From the NCBI GenBank assembly GCA_020354435.1, contig CP070646.1:2216698-2251826 (forward strand): a stretch of 35,129 bases of DNA, read 5' to 3'. The translations under genes were made by a program, and so were the position numbers. This document shows, one piece after another, positions 8,384 through 16,592 of the stretch. The DNA comes from Gammaproteobacteria bacterium (lineage in GTDB: Bacteria; Pseudomonadota; Gammaproteobacteria; GCA-001735895). The notes under the pieces were generated by a model. The model did not search any database, was not told the DNA's origin, and worked only from the letters and a program-made list of their open reading frames with translations. Positions within the stretch are counted from its first letter, which is position 1. Each line of letters begins with the position of its first letter.

Positions 8384-9763
8384 ATGGCGATTAGCGTATT
8401 TGACTTGTTTTCGATCGGCATCGGGCCGTCCAGCTCGCATACCGTCGGCCCGATGCGGGCGGCGCAGCAGTTCGTACAGGGGCTGAAACAAGACGGCCTG
8501 TTGGCGAAGGTGGCCGGCGTCAGGGCAGAACTCTACGGTTCGCTCGGCGCCACCGGCAAGGGTCATGGCAGCGACAAGGCGGTAATGCTCGGCCTCGAGG
8601 GCGAATTGCCCGAAACGGTCGACACCGACAGCGTCGAATCACGCCTCGAGGCGATCCGCGGGAACGGTAGAATTAACCTGCTGGCGGAACACGCGGTCGA
8701 TTTCGACGAAGCTGACCAGCTGATTATGCATCGCAGGAAAACCCTGCCGTTTCATTCCAACGGCATGACTTTCTTCGCCTACGACAAATCGGATAACGAA
8801 ATCCGCAACGCTACTTTTTACTCGGTCGGCGGCGGTTTCATCGTCGACGAAAACGCCGCCGGTGCCGACCGCATCGTCGAGGACGATAGCCGCCTGACCT
8901 ACCCGTTCACGACCGCGGTCGACCTGCTGATCCATTGCGCCAACCACAACCTCCGCATCAGCGACGTGATGCTGGCCAACGAAAAGGCCTGGCGCTCCGA
9001 GGCCGAGATCCGCAAGGGCCTGCTCGAGATCTGGAAGACCATGCAAACCTGCGTCAAGAATGGCTGCCGCAACGAGGGTATCCTGCCGGGTGGCATGAAA
9101 GTCAAACGGCGCGCGGCCGACCTTTACAGGAAACTCTCGAGCCAGCCGCACATTACTTACAAGGACCCGCTGACCTCGCTCGACTGGGTCAACCTGTGGG
9201 CGCTCGCGGTCAACGAGGAAAACGCCGCCGGCGGGCGTGTGGTCACGGCGCCGACCAACGGCGCGGCCGGTATCATTCCCGCGGTAATGCACTATTACCA
9301 TCACTTCTACCCCGCGGCCGAAGATGACGGTATCGTTCGTTTCCTGCTGACCGCAGGCGCGATCGGCATTTTGTACAAGGAAAACGCTTCGATCTCGGGT
9401 GCCGAGGTCGGCTGCCAGGGCGAAGTCGGCAGCGCCTGTTCGATGGCTGCCGGCGCGCTCACCGAGGCCATTGGCGGCAGCCCCGAACAGGCCGAAAACG
9501 CGGCCGAAATCGGCATGGAGCACAACCTCGGGCTGACCTGCGATCCGGTCGGCGGACTGGTGCAGGTGCCCTGCATCGAGCGCAATGCGATGGCCTCGGT
9601 CAAGGCGATAAACGCCGCGCGCATCGCCATGCGTGGCGACGGCCAGCATTTCGTCTCGCTCGACAAGGTCATCAAGACCATGCGCGAAACCGGTGCGGAC
9701 ATGAAAACCAAGTACAAGGAAACCGCGCGCGGCGGCCTCGCGGTGAATATCATCGAATGCTGA
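8384..9763 (+). CDS. sdaA: L-serine ammonia-lyase, iron-sulfur dependent, single chain
   Basis: This 459-residue protein is the single-chain form of the [4Fe-4S] L-serine dehydratase, which deaminates L-serine to pyruvate and ammonia in the cytoplasm. The N-terminal beta domain begins with the hallmark [14 protein letters not shown] (residues 11-24), and the catalytic alpha domain follows from about residue 180. The three cluster cysteines are C344 in [17 protein letters not shown]386 in GLTCDPVGG and C397 in [10 protein letters not shown], matching the conserved spacing. A TAGGA lies before the ATG. Its stop overlaps the start of the next gene by seven bases, so the channel gene is probably co-transcribed. 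Paired with gcvP it points to glycine and serine use as carbon and nitrogen source. Confidence 0.97.
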   Translation: MAISVFDLFSIGIGPSSSHTVGPMRAAQQFVQGLKQDGLLAKVAGVRAELYGSLGATGKGHGSDKAVMLGLEGELPETVDTDSVESRLEAIRGNGRINLLAEHAVDFDEADQLIMHRRKTLPFHSNGMTFFAYDKSDNEIRNATFYSVGGGFIVDENAAGADRIVEDDSRLTYPFTTAVDLLIHCANHNLRISDVMLANEKAWRSEAEIRKGLLEIWKTMQTCVKNGCRNEGILPGGMKVKRRAADLYRKLSSQPHITYKDPLTSLDWVNLWALAVNEENAAGGRVVTAPTNGAAGIIPAVMHYYHHFYPAAEDDGIVRFLLTAGAIGILYKENASISGAEVGCQGEVGSACSMAAGALTEAIGGSPEQAENAAEIGMEHNLGLTCDPVGGLVQVPCIERNAMASVKAINAARIAMRGDGQHFVSLDKVIKTMRETGADMKTKYKETARGGLAVNIIEC

Positions 9764-10836
9764 ACAGGGTACAGGCATCGCTTTCGCCCTACCTCGGGCT
9801 GGTCGGCGAGAATCCGTGGCTGCAGGCGCTGACGGCAGTTTTCGCCAGCCTGCTGCTGGCCTGGATCTTCGATCGCTTCATTAGCTCGTCGTTGCGCAAG
9901 ATTGCCTCGCGCACCGCGTTGCAGATCGACGACATAGTGATCAGGTACCTGCATCAACCGATTTATACCAGCGTCATCCTGATCGGTTTCGCGCTGGCCG
10001 CAGACCTGCTGGAGTTCGGTGAACCCTGGAACTTCGTCATCTTTTCGAGCCTGCAAACGATTGCCTACATCGTCTGGACGATATTCCTGCTGCGCGTCTT
10101 GCGCGCGGTGTTGCGCTCCCTGGCCGCCAACCAAGCTCACGTCAGGATACTGCATGCGCAAACCCTGCCGCTGTTCGAGAACCTGGCCATCATCGTCATC
10201 ATCGTGCTGGCGGTATACGTGATCTTTTCAGCCTGGAATGTCGACATGACCGCCTGGCTCGCTTCGGCGGGTATCGTCGGCATCGCGGTCGGCTTCGCCG
10301 CCAAGGATACCCTGGCCAACCTGTTCTCGGGCGTATTCATCATGGCCGACGCGCCTTACAAGATCGGCGACTACGTGGTGCTCGACTCGGGCGAGCGCGG
10401 CGAAATTACGCATATCGGCATCCGCAGCACGCGCATGAAAACCCGTGACGACGTCGAAGTCACCGTGCCCAACTCGATCATGGGCAACAGCAAGATTTTC
10501 AATGAATCGGGTGGCGTCGACGAAAAATCGCGGATTCGCATCGCCGTCGGCGTCGCCTACGGCTCCGACATCGACCTGACCGAAGCGGTACTAATGTCCA
10601 TTGCACTGGAACACGAGGAAGTCTGCGCCGACCCCGAACCGCGCGTGCGCTTTCGCCAGTTCGGCGGCTCGAGCCTCGATTTCGAGCTTTTGTGCTGGAT
10701 CGAAAAACCCGAGCTGCGCGGGCGCGTAATCCACCAGATCAATAGCCGCATCTATCACCGCTTCCGCGAGGAAAGCATCGAAATCCCCTACTCCAAGCAG
10801 GACCTGTACATCAAGGAACTGCCGAAACAGCAGTAG
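9757..10836 (+). CDS. MscS-family small-conductance mechanosensitive channel
   Basis: The 359-residue protein has about four hydrophobic segments in the first 190 residues, then the pore helix and the cytoplasmic MscS domains. The pore region reads [20 protein letters not shown], close to the Gly/Ala-rich TM3 of MscS, and the beta domain carries [10 protein letters not shown] and [15 protein letters not shown]. Members open under membrane tension to release solutes on osmotic downshock. It is longer at the N-terminus than E. coli MscS (286 residues) and so belongs to the YnaI/YbdG-like extended types. The seven-base overlap with sdaA implies co-expression, though the physiological link to serine breakdown is unclear. 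It converges with the sulfur transport genes. Confidence 0.92.
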   Translation: MLNRVQASLSPYLGLVGENPWLQALTAVFASLLLAWIFDRFISSSLRKIASRTALQIDDIVIRYLHQPIYTSVILIGFALAADLLEFGEPWNFVIFSSLQTIAYIVWTIFLLRVLRAVLRSLAANQAHVRILHAQTLPLFENLAIIVIIVLAVYVIFSAWNVDMTAWLASAGIVGIAVGFAAKDTLANLFSGVFIMADAPYKIGDYVVLDSGERGEITHIGIRSTRMKTRDDVEVTVPNSIMGNSKIFNESGGVDEKSRIRIAVGVAYGSDIDLTEAVLMSIALEHEEVCADPEPRVRFRQFGGSSLDFELLCWIEKPELRGRVIHQINSRIYHRFREESIEIPYSKQDLYIKELPKQQ

Positions 10837-10856
10837 TTTCGGCGACTGGACAACCG

Positions 10857-11273
10857 TCAGTGCGGCAAGCGGTCGCGGACCAGGCCGTACCACCAGGTAC
10901 CGTGCAGGGCGCCAACCAGAACCACGATTGCGCCCACCGAGCCCGTACCGACGAGTGCGAATATCGGGCCCGGGCAAAGTCCGATCATGCCCCAGCCGAT
11001 ACCGAAGATGAATCCGCCCAGGGGGAAACGCCATTTACCTTCGGCCTTTTGCGGAATACTGATAACCGATCCTTCGATCGATTTAACCGAGGTAAAGCGC
11101 TTGATCAACTCGACCCCGACGAACGCGGTCAGCACGGCGCTGATGATAATGCCGTACATTTTGAAGGCCTGGAAATGAAACATTTCCATGATGCGGTACC
11201 AGGAAGCGGCCTCGGCCTTGATCAGGCCGAATCCGAAAACGATACCGGCAAGTAAATAGGGTAGGAATCTCAT
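10857..11273 (-). CDS. YeeE/YedE-type sulfur transport protein, C-terminal half-protein (DUF6691/PmpB-like)
   Basis: The protein has 138 residues with four predicted membrane segments. The signature is GMIGLCPGPIFALVG, with a single conserved cysteine C100. This corresponds to the second half of full-length YeeE/YedE (TsuA-like) thiosulfate or sulfur-compound transporters, in which a conserved cysteine in each half is thought to pass the sulfur substrate. The companion half lies immediately upstream, 9 bases away in the same orientation, so the two chains probably assemble into one transporter. The exact substrate cannot be read from sequence. No sulfurtransferase or persulfide dioxygenase gene is adjacent in the window. 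Confidence 0.88.
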   Translation of the reverse strand: MRFLPYLLAGIVFGFGLIKAEAASWYRIMEMFHFQAFKMYGIIISAVLTAFVGVELIKRFTSVKSIEGSVISIPQKAEGKWRFPLGGFIFGIGWGMIGLCPGPIFALVGTGSVGAIVVLVGALHGTWWYGLVRDRLPH

Positions 11274-11282
11274 CGCCGCCCC

Positions 11283-11843
11283 CTAGACAATATACGGGGT
11301 CACGAAATGCGCCGCCAGCAGACCGCCGCCGAAGATGCCGATCGCCGCGGCCAGCGATTTCAGCTGCAGCGTAGCCAGCCCGGTAATCGCATGACCCGAG
11401 GTACAGCCGGACGCGTAACGCGTGCCGAAACCTACCAGGATACCGCCGATAGCGAGCACGACGATGTTTTTGAGGTTGAGCGCATAAACTTCCGGCGGAT
11501 ACAAACCGTCTCCATGCGATACGCCCCAGTCGGCGAATGTCTCGATCGCGGCCGCCGAGAGCTGCACCGGCCCGGGCGACGGAAACACAACGCCGGCGAA
11601 AAAACCGCCTAGCAGTACGCCCAGCAGGAAGGCGATGCTCCAGCCATATTTTTTCCAGTCGTAACGAAAGAACTCGACATTGACCTTTTCCGGCTGCGTG
11701 ATCGCGACGATGTGCTCGAGGTTTTGCGATATGCCGAAGGATTTGCTGCCGATATAGAGCATGATCGGGACCAGCGAACCGATAACCGGGCCTGCGAAGT
11801 ACCAGGGCCAGGGATTACTGATCCATGTGATAAACGATTCCAT
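11283..11843 (-). CDS. YeeE/YedE-type sulfur transport protein, N-terminal half-protein (PmpA-like)
   Basis: The start is taken at the ATG at 11843. A TTG two codons earlier is possible, but the GGTGG before the ATG supports the shorter form. The 186-residue protein has about five membrane segments and the family motif GFGTRYASGCTSGHAITGL, with the conserved cysteine at residue 147. Together with the downstream half-protein it forms the two-piece version of a YeeE/YedE transporter, found in many sulfur-metabolising proteobacteria. The upstream region contains three CCAGAATT repeats and a long perfect palindrome, described separately. The likely role is uptake of thiosulfate or another reduced sulfur compound, by family inference. 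Confidence 0.88.
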   Translation of the reverse strand: MESFITWISNPWPWYFAGPVIGSLVPIMLYIGSKSFGISQNLEHIVAITQPEKVNVEFFRYDWKKYGWSIAFLLGVLLGGFFAGVVFPSPGPVQLSAAAIETFADWGVSHGDGLYPPEVYALNLKNIVVLAIGGILVGFGTRYASGCTSGHAITGLATLQLKSLAAAIGIFGGGLLAAHFVTPYIV

Positions 11844-11948
11844 CTTCAAACCACCAGAATTGGAAACGCCAGAATTCTAGTAGCCCCGGCCCGACGAATA
11901 AATATCCATTAATTCAGACGACCTGCCTGAAAGAGATAGAAGCCAGAA

Positions 11949-12009
11949 TTAAAGTCGGGGACAGTTTACTTATTTCTCTTGGAAATAAGTAAACTGTCCC
12001 CGACTTTAA
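11949..12009. repeat. Long perfect palindrome with GGGGACAG/CTGTCCCC core
   Basis: Two 28-base arms (11949-11976 and 11982-12009) are perfectly complementary around a five-base loop TCTTG. The arms carry GTCGGGGACAG near the base of the stem. It lies between the end of the aminotransferase gene and the start of the sulfur transporter gene, both on the minus strand. The sequence type resembles REP-like palindromes that accompany RAYT transposases; no transposase is nearby. It would also form a very stable RNA hairpin in either direction. Confidence 0.9.
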
Positions 12010-12024
12010 GAGCGGCTTTAAGCT

Positions 12025-13377
12025 TTATTCGCCGAATACGCCGACGATGGCAGCGCGCACGCCGGCTACATATTCGTCGAGCGTGGTCTGCTCGGTGGTC
12101 AGCGGCGGCGCAATGCAGATAACCTCGTTACGCATGCGCGTGAAAATACCGTGGTCGATCAGCGCCCTGGTCATTTTCGGGCCGACGCCCCACTCTGGCG
12201 GATACCATGATTTAGCCGCCTTGTCCTCGACCAGCTCGACACCGCACATCATACCCTTGCCGCGCACGTTGCCGACATGCGGGTGATCGTCGAGTTCCGC
12301 ATGCAGGCGCTCGAGCAGGTAAGCGCCCTTTTCCGCCGCCTGCGCCACCAGGTTTTCGCTTTCGATGTAATCCAGTGTCGCCAGACCGACCGCGCAAGTG
12401 GTCGGATGCCCGCTATAGGTGTATGCATGCATCCAGGGCTTGTCACTGTTGCGAATGGTGGCAGCAATTTCGTCGCTGATCCCGATACCGCCGAGCGGCA
12501 GGTAGCCCGAGGTGATCGACTTGGCGAACTGCACCAGGTCGGGCTGCACACCGTAGTGATCTAGCGCGAACAGTTTGCCGGTACGACCGAAACCGGTAAT
12601 GACTTCATCGGCAACGAATAGCACTTCATATTTATCGCAGATTTCACGAATACGCGGAAAGTAGTCGTCCGGCGGCACAATAACACCGCCCGCGCCCTGC
12701 ACCGGCTCGGCAATGAACATCGCCACGGTTTCGGGGCCCTGTTTGAGAATTTCTTTCTCCAGTTCGTTTGCGGCGGCTATACCCTGCGAGCTGCCGTCCT
12801 CCGGCATCGGATAGTGATAGGGATCTGGCGCCGGAATGTGGCTGAAACCCGGGATACGCGGTTCGAACGCGGCCCAGTAAGGCGCGATACCGGTGGCGCA
12901 CATGGCCGCAAAAGTGACCCCGTGATAACCCCAGATACGACTGATAACCTTGGTTTTTTCGGGCTTTCCCTTGGCTTTCCAGTAAAAGCGCGCCAGTTTG
13001 AAATTACTGTCGGTGGCTTCGCCGCCGCCGGAGGTGAAATAAAAGTTGTTAATCTGCGGGTAGCAGATTTCGGACAGTCGTTCGGCCAGCTCGATCGCCG
13101 GCTGGTTCGAGCTGCCATTGTAAGCCGAGCAGTACGCCATTTTCTGCATTTGTTCGTGCGCGGCGTCGATTAGCGGTTGCCGTCCGTGCCCGCAGCTGAC
13201 GTTCCACAGGCAGGACAGGCCGTCGATAAAACGGTTACCGTCGGCATCGATCAGGTGCGACCCTTCGGCTCCGACCCAGACTTTTGCATTGGCGTGGGCC
13301 GCATTCTGATGCAGCGGATGAATCATGTGTTCCTGATCCTTGTCGACCAGGGCGGCATTACTGAGCGGGGCATTCAT
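12025..13377 (-). CDS. Class III (omega-amino acid:pyruvate type) PLP aminotransferase
   Basis: The 450-residue protein is a fold-type I class III aminotransferase. The PLP lysine is K286 in QFAKSITSGYLPLGG, the pyridine-N aspartate is D257 in VADEVITGFGRTGKLF, and the substrate region has FTSGGGEATDSNFKLAR and WGYHGVT. The family moves terminal amino groups of compounds such as putrescine, beta-alanine or taurine to pyruvate. The GGGEAT variant, instead of the commoner GSEAN, is typical of the subgroup containing putrescine- and taurine-pyruvate aminotransferases, but I cannot choose between substrates. A perfect -10 box lies 54 bases upstream. The downstream neighbour is the long palindrome and then the sulfur transporter. 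Taurine would be attractive given that neighbour, but this is speculation. Confidence 0.9.
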   Translation of the reverse strand: MNAPLSNAALVDKDQEHMIHPLHQNAAHANAKVWVGAEGSHLIDADGNRFIDGLSCLWNVSCGHGRQPLIDAAHEQMQKMAYCSAYNGSSNQPAIELAERLSEICYPQINNFYFTSGGGEATDSNFKLARFYWKAKGKPEKTKVISRIWGYHGVTFAAMCATGIAPYWAAFEPRIPGFSHIPAPDPYHYPMPEDGSSQGIAAANELEKEILKQGPETVAMFIAEPVQGAGGVIVPPDDYFPRIREICDKYEVLFVADEVITGFGRTGKLFALDHYGVQPDLVQFAKSITSGYLPLGGIGISDEIAATIRNSDKPWMHAYTYSGHPTTCAVGLATLDYIESENLVAQAAEKGAYLLERLHAELDDHPHVGNVRGKGMMCGVELVEDKAAKSWYPPEWGVGPKMTRALIDHGIFTRMRNEVICIAPPLTTEQTTLDEYVAGVRAAIVGVFGE

Positions 13378-13430
13378 ATTCTGTTCTCGCGGATTGGATA
13401 AAGCCGGTTCGACGGCAAAAGAATGCTCGT

Positions 13431-13436
13431 ATTATA
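13431..13436 (-). promoter_or_regulatory. Candidate -10 box for the aminotransferase gene
   Basis: On the minus strand this is a perfect TATAAT about 54 bases before the aminotransferase ATG. No good -35 hexamer is seen at 16-18 bases, so an activator may be needed, or the match may be chance. Confidence 0.35.
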
Positions 13437-13546
13437 GGGGATCGCAGGCCCTAATAAACCCAAATCCTTGCACATGACAATAAATCTGTCGCCACTGCTG
13501 AACAGGTCGAAGCGACTTTTGCGGGAAATCCGGTTGGCGGTCGAAA

Positions 13547-13915
13547 CTAGCCCGTCTGGCGGGAACAACGCAGGACCAGGTCTACCATCGCGTCGCTGTC
13601 GCCGACATACTGAGACAGCACGATGCTGACATCCGGGTGGCCGGCACGGGCGCAGGCCAGTTCACCGGGAATATCCTGCACCACGTGCTTGCCGGCGGCA
13701 AGAAAGTAAGGCACCGCGACAATCTCGGTCGCACCCAGCTCGACACATCGATCGACGCCTTGCTGAATATTGGGTTCGGCGCACTCGAGAAAGGCCGAAA
13801 CCACCGCGGCATAGTCGTCGCCACCGCGCGCCTGCACCTGTTGTGCGAGACGGCTGATTTCATCGTTGGCTGCCTGTTTACGGCTGCCATGCGCGATTAA
13901 CAAGAGTACTTTCAT
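13547..13915 (-). CDS. Short CbiX/SirB-type chelatase-like protein
   Basis: This 122-residue protein is a single CbiX/SirB domain. The conserved chelatase histidines are H9 in LLLIAHGSR and H77 in VPYFLAAGKHVVQDIP. Full-length SirB/CbiX enzymes (about 250 residues) have two such domains and insert Fe or Co into sirohydrochlorin. Single-domain versions of about 120 residues (CbiX-S) are known to work as homodimers in archaea, so a dimer is likely here. No other siroheme or cobalamin gene is near. It ends about 170 bases before the aminotransferase gene start on the same strand. The substrate metal cannot be assigned. Confidence 0.85.
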   Translation of the reverse strand: MKVLLLIAHGSRKQAANDEISRLAQQVQARGGDDYAAVVSAFLECAEPNIQQGVDRCVELGATEIVAVPYFLAAGKHVVQDIPGELACARAGHPDVSIVLSQYVGDSDAMVDLVLRCSRQTG

Positions 13916-14144
13916 AAACGTCGGTCGCTTTCCTGTTGGATGCCTAATTGTACGTCAGTCCGGCAGCTTTGGATTCATTCACCGAAGAACCGCGTTGACC
14001 GGATCCGCCTTTCTGACTTTGGTACCGGGCTAATCAACGCTAGAGGTAGACTGGGGTCCACGTTTAAATACTTGAACAGCATCAGTTATCCCATTAAAGT
14101 GACTCGAAAATCAAAAGTCAAAGCTAAAGGATAAGCGCACAACA

Positions 14145-14918
14145 ATGATCAAACTCCTGGCCAGAATCGGGCGTTTCAATTCCGTCGTCATTATTACCAT
14201 AATTACCGCACTCGCCTCGGTAGTGGTAACCACCGGCGCGGTGTTGCTGCTGAACAGCAACGGTTTCGATATCAGGTTCAATCTCGCCATCCCGCTGGCC
14301 GCGTTCGTGTCAATTATCGTCGCAGCACCGATCGGCTGGATCCTGGTCGGCCTGCTGCTGCGCCTCTACCGGATCGAAAAGGACCCGGGCGAACTCGCGA
14401 GTTACGATTCGCTGACCGGCCTGCTGAGTCGACACGCTTTCTTCGAAAACGCCAATCGCGCCATCTCACTGGCCAACCGCGAGCGCGCCGCCTTTGCGGT
14501 GCTGATCATCGATCTCGATCATTTCAAGTCGATCAATGATCGTTACGGTCATGTCGCCGGTGATGCCGTACTCAGATTGTTTGCCGATATCGTCAATAGC
14601 GTCGCCCGGCGTAGCGACATCGTCGGCCGCCTGGGCGGTGAGGAATTCGGTATGCTGCTGCCGAGCACCGATACCGATAAGGCGCTGGAGTTTTGCGAGC
14701 GCCTGCACCGGGAAGTTGCGCGGGCGGTGCTGAAATATCAGGATTCCGTGATTCGCTATACCGTCAGCATCGGTCTGACTTCGTCCACCCGGGGTAACCT
14801 GGACAATATCGAAAACCTGCTGGCGCACGCCGACCTGGCGCTGTACCAGGCCAAGCGTGACGGGCGCAACCGGACCGCGGTATTCAACTACGCAACCGAC
14901 CAGGTTGCCGCCAGCTGA
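14145..14918 (+). CDS. Membrane-bound GGDEF diguanylate cyclase
   Basis: The 257-residue protein has two N-terminal membrane helices (about residues 12-38 and 46-72) with a short periplasmic loop, then one GGDEF domain. The active-site motif is GGEEF at 164-168, a functional variant of GGDEF. The inhibitory-site motif RxxD is R155-R-S-D158, exactly five residues before it, so product inhibition is expected. It should make cyclic-di-GMP from two GTP. There is no recognisable sensory domain. The D-aminoacylase gene follows after 19 bases in the same orientation, so co-transcription is likely. The 229 bases upstream hold no gene I can support. Confidence 0.93.
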   Translation: MIKLLARIGRFNSVVIITIITALASVVVTTGAVLLLNSNGFDIRFNLAIPLAAFVSIIVAAPIGWILVGLLLRLYRIEKDPGELASYDSLTGLLSRHAFFENANRAISLANRERAAFAVLIIDLDHFKSINDRYGHVAGDAVLRLFADIVNSVARRSDIVGRLGGEEFGMLLPSTDTDKALEFCERLHREVARAVLKYQDSVIRYTVSIGLTSSTRGNLDNIENLLAHADLALYQAKRDGRNRTAVFNYATDQVAAS

Positions 14919-14937
14919 CAGCCGGCAGGGGTCCGAC

Positions 14938-16380
14938 GTGGCAAACTGTGATTTCATTATCAGTGGCGCCAGGGTGATCGACGGCAGCGGCGGCAATTCA
15001 CGCCATGTCGAGGTCGCGGTCGAACGCGAACGTATCGTCGATATCGGCGACTGCAGCCACTGGCGGGCGGACGCCCATATCGATGCGAGCGGCATGGTGC
15101 TGGCTCCCGGCTTCGTCGATGCACACACGCATGACGACCTGGAACTGCTCAAATCCCCGCTAGTCACGTGCAAGTTATCCCAGGGTGTGACCAGTGTGAT
15201 TGCCGGTAATTGCGGCATTAGCCTGGCGCCGCTTGCAGCCGTGGGAGAAATGCCGCCGCCGTTCCCGCTGCTTGGAGAAACCCGGGAGTTCCAGTTTCCA
15301 ACCGTGGAACCCTACCGCAATAAACTCAAGGCGTCGCCGGCGTCTATCAACCTGGCGCTACTCGCCGGACACAGCAGCCTGCGGCTCGGGACGATGCCGG
15401 ATCGACTCGAACAGGCGGCCGATGCCGAAGCAATAGGCCTGATGCAGGAAGCACTCAGGCTGGCTCTGCAGCAAGGCTGCATCGGCCTCAGTACCGGGCT
15501 CGACTATCCGCCCGCAGAGGCGGCATCAACCGACGAGGTAGTGCAACTGGCCGGCGTTTTACGCGAATTCGACGATGCGGTTTACGCAACCCATATGCGC
15601 GACGAAGGCGACCACGTAATTGAAGCGGTGGCCGAGACACTCGAGATCGGTGCGCGCGCCCAAGTGCCAACCATCATCTCGCATCACAAGTGCGCCGGTA
15701 CGAATAATTACGGGCGCTCCAGGGAAACACTGCAAATGATCGACCGGGCCAGAGCCGCGGGCCAGCCGGTCGGCTTCGACGTCTACCCCTATACCGCCAG
15801 CTCGACCTCGTTGCTGCCGCAATTCGTGCGTGGCGCGGCCTCGGTGCTGGTTGCCGAATCGGAACCGCATCCCGAATGCAACGGCCGAATGCTCGATCGT
15901 ATTGCGGCCGACTGGCGCTGCTCGCTCGACGAGGCCTGCGAACGGTTGTATCCGGCCGCGGCAATTTACTTCGAGATGGACGACGACGACCTCGAACGCA
16001 TCATGGCGCACCCGGCCGCAATGATCGGTTCCGACGGCATCGCCTCGATGCAGACCCCGCATCCGCGGTTATGGGGCACCTTTCCCCGCGTACTGGGTCA
16101 CTATGTACGCGAAAAAAAGTTGTTCCAACTCGAAACCGCGGTGCACAAAATGAGCGCACTGCCGGCGCGACGTTTCGCCCTCAGGGATCGTGGCAGCATC
16201 ACCATCGGTAATTACGCCGACCTCGTCCTGTTCGATCCGGATACAATCATCGACCGCGCCACTTTCGAGCAACCCAAACAGACCAGCACGGGTATCGTCA
16301 GCGTCTGGGTCAACGGCAAGTTGAGCTGGCACGAGGGCGCAGCGACCGGCGCCCGTAACGGGCAGTTTCTGACCCATTAA
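14938..16380 (+). CDS. N-acyl-D-amino acid deacylase (D-aminoacylase), amidohydrolase superfamily
   Basis: The GTG at 14938 is chosen over the longer open frame, which overlaps the cyclase gene, because CAGGGG lies seven bases upstream. It gives the family N-terminus MANCDFIISGARVIDG. The 480-residue product has all signature motifs: H63 and H65 in GFVDAHTHDD, C92 in IAGNCG, H219 in THMRDEGDH, H249/H250 in ISHHKCAG, and the catalytic D366 in MIGSDGI. These agree closely with the numbering of the Alcaligenes D-aminoacylase zinc site. The enzyme hydrolyses N-acyl-D-amino acids to free D-amino acids. Its neighbours are a decarboxylase and an amino acid exporter. Some relatives act on other N-acyl or N-carbamoyl substrates, so exact specificity is open. 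Confidence 0.92.
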   Translation: MANCDFIISGARVIDGSGGNSRHVEVAVERERIVDIGDCSHWRADAHIDASGMVLAPGFVDAHTHDDLELLKSPLVTCKLSQGVTSVIAGNCGISLAPLAAVGEMPPPFPLLGETREFQFPTVEPYRNKLKASPASINLALLAGHSSLRLGTMPDRLEQAADAEAIGLMQEALRLALQQGCIGLSTGLDYPPAEAASTDEVVQLAGVLREFDDAVYATHMRDEGDHVIEAVAETLEIGARAQVPTIISHHKCAGTNNYGRSRETLQMIDRARAAGQPVGFDVYPYTASSTSLLPQFVRGAASVLVAESEPHPECNGRMLDRIAADWRCSLDEACERLYPAAAIYFEMDDDDLERIMAHPAAMIGSDGIASMQTPHPRLWGTFPRVLGHYVREKKLFQLETAVHKMSALPARRFALRDRGSITIGNYADLVLFDPDTIIDRATFEQPKQTSTGIVSVWVNGKLSWHEGAATGARNGQFLTH

Positions 16381-16592
16381 TCCAGCTCTTGGCCGGACTG
16401 ATGCCGACAGCCGCCGCTTTCGTGACCGGGCTGTTGCAAAGCTGGCGGGAATACTGGCCAGACGTGGTACCCTTGCCGCATCCCAGCCCGCGCAACAACC
16501 GCTGGCTCAGACAAAATCCCTGGTTCGAGACCGAGCTGCTGCCGGCGCTCAAAACCAGGCTAAACCAGATTCTCGATGGTCCGATAAAATGA
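16359..16592 (+). pseudogene. Truncated uracil-DNA glycosylase family protein, C-terminal remnant
   Basis: The frame is open from 16359, inside the end of the D-aminoacylase gene, to a stop at 16590-16592. Possible starts are TTG 16389 and ATG 16401. The 67-residue product carries LPHPSPRNNRWLRQNPWFE, the C-terminal signature of the uracil-DNA glycosylase superfamily; HPSPRN is the DNA-intercalation motif. Full members are around 190-220 residues and hold the catalytic water-activating motif and FeS or uracil pocket in the missing N-terminal part. The remnant therefore cannot be a working glycosylase. The upstream sequence is intact D-aminoacylase, so the 5' two-thirds were lost by deletion. 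The stop overlaps the next ATG (ATGA), so the fragment may still be translated. Confidence 0.75.

Noticed and set aside
8639..9778. Minus-strand open frame of 379 codons
   Set aside because: It is antisense to sdaA, whose motifs are intact; the product shows no family features.
11949..12009. Ordinary intrinsic terminator
   Set aside because: The stem is far longer than needed (28 bp perfect), has no T run after it on either strand, and shares its ends with a second palindrome, so a repeat family is the better reading. It may still affect transcription.
13940..14134. Small plus-strand frame before the diguanylate cyclase
   Set aside because: It has no ribosome binding site, no recognised domain and poor codon pattern; the region is better read as intergenic DNA.
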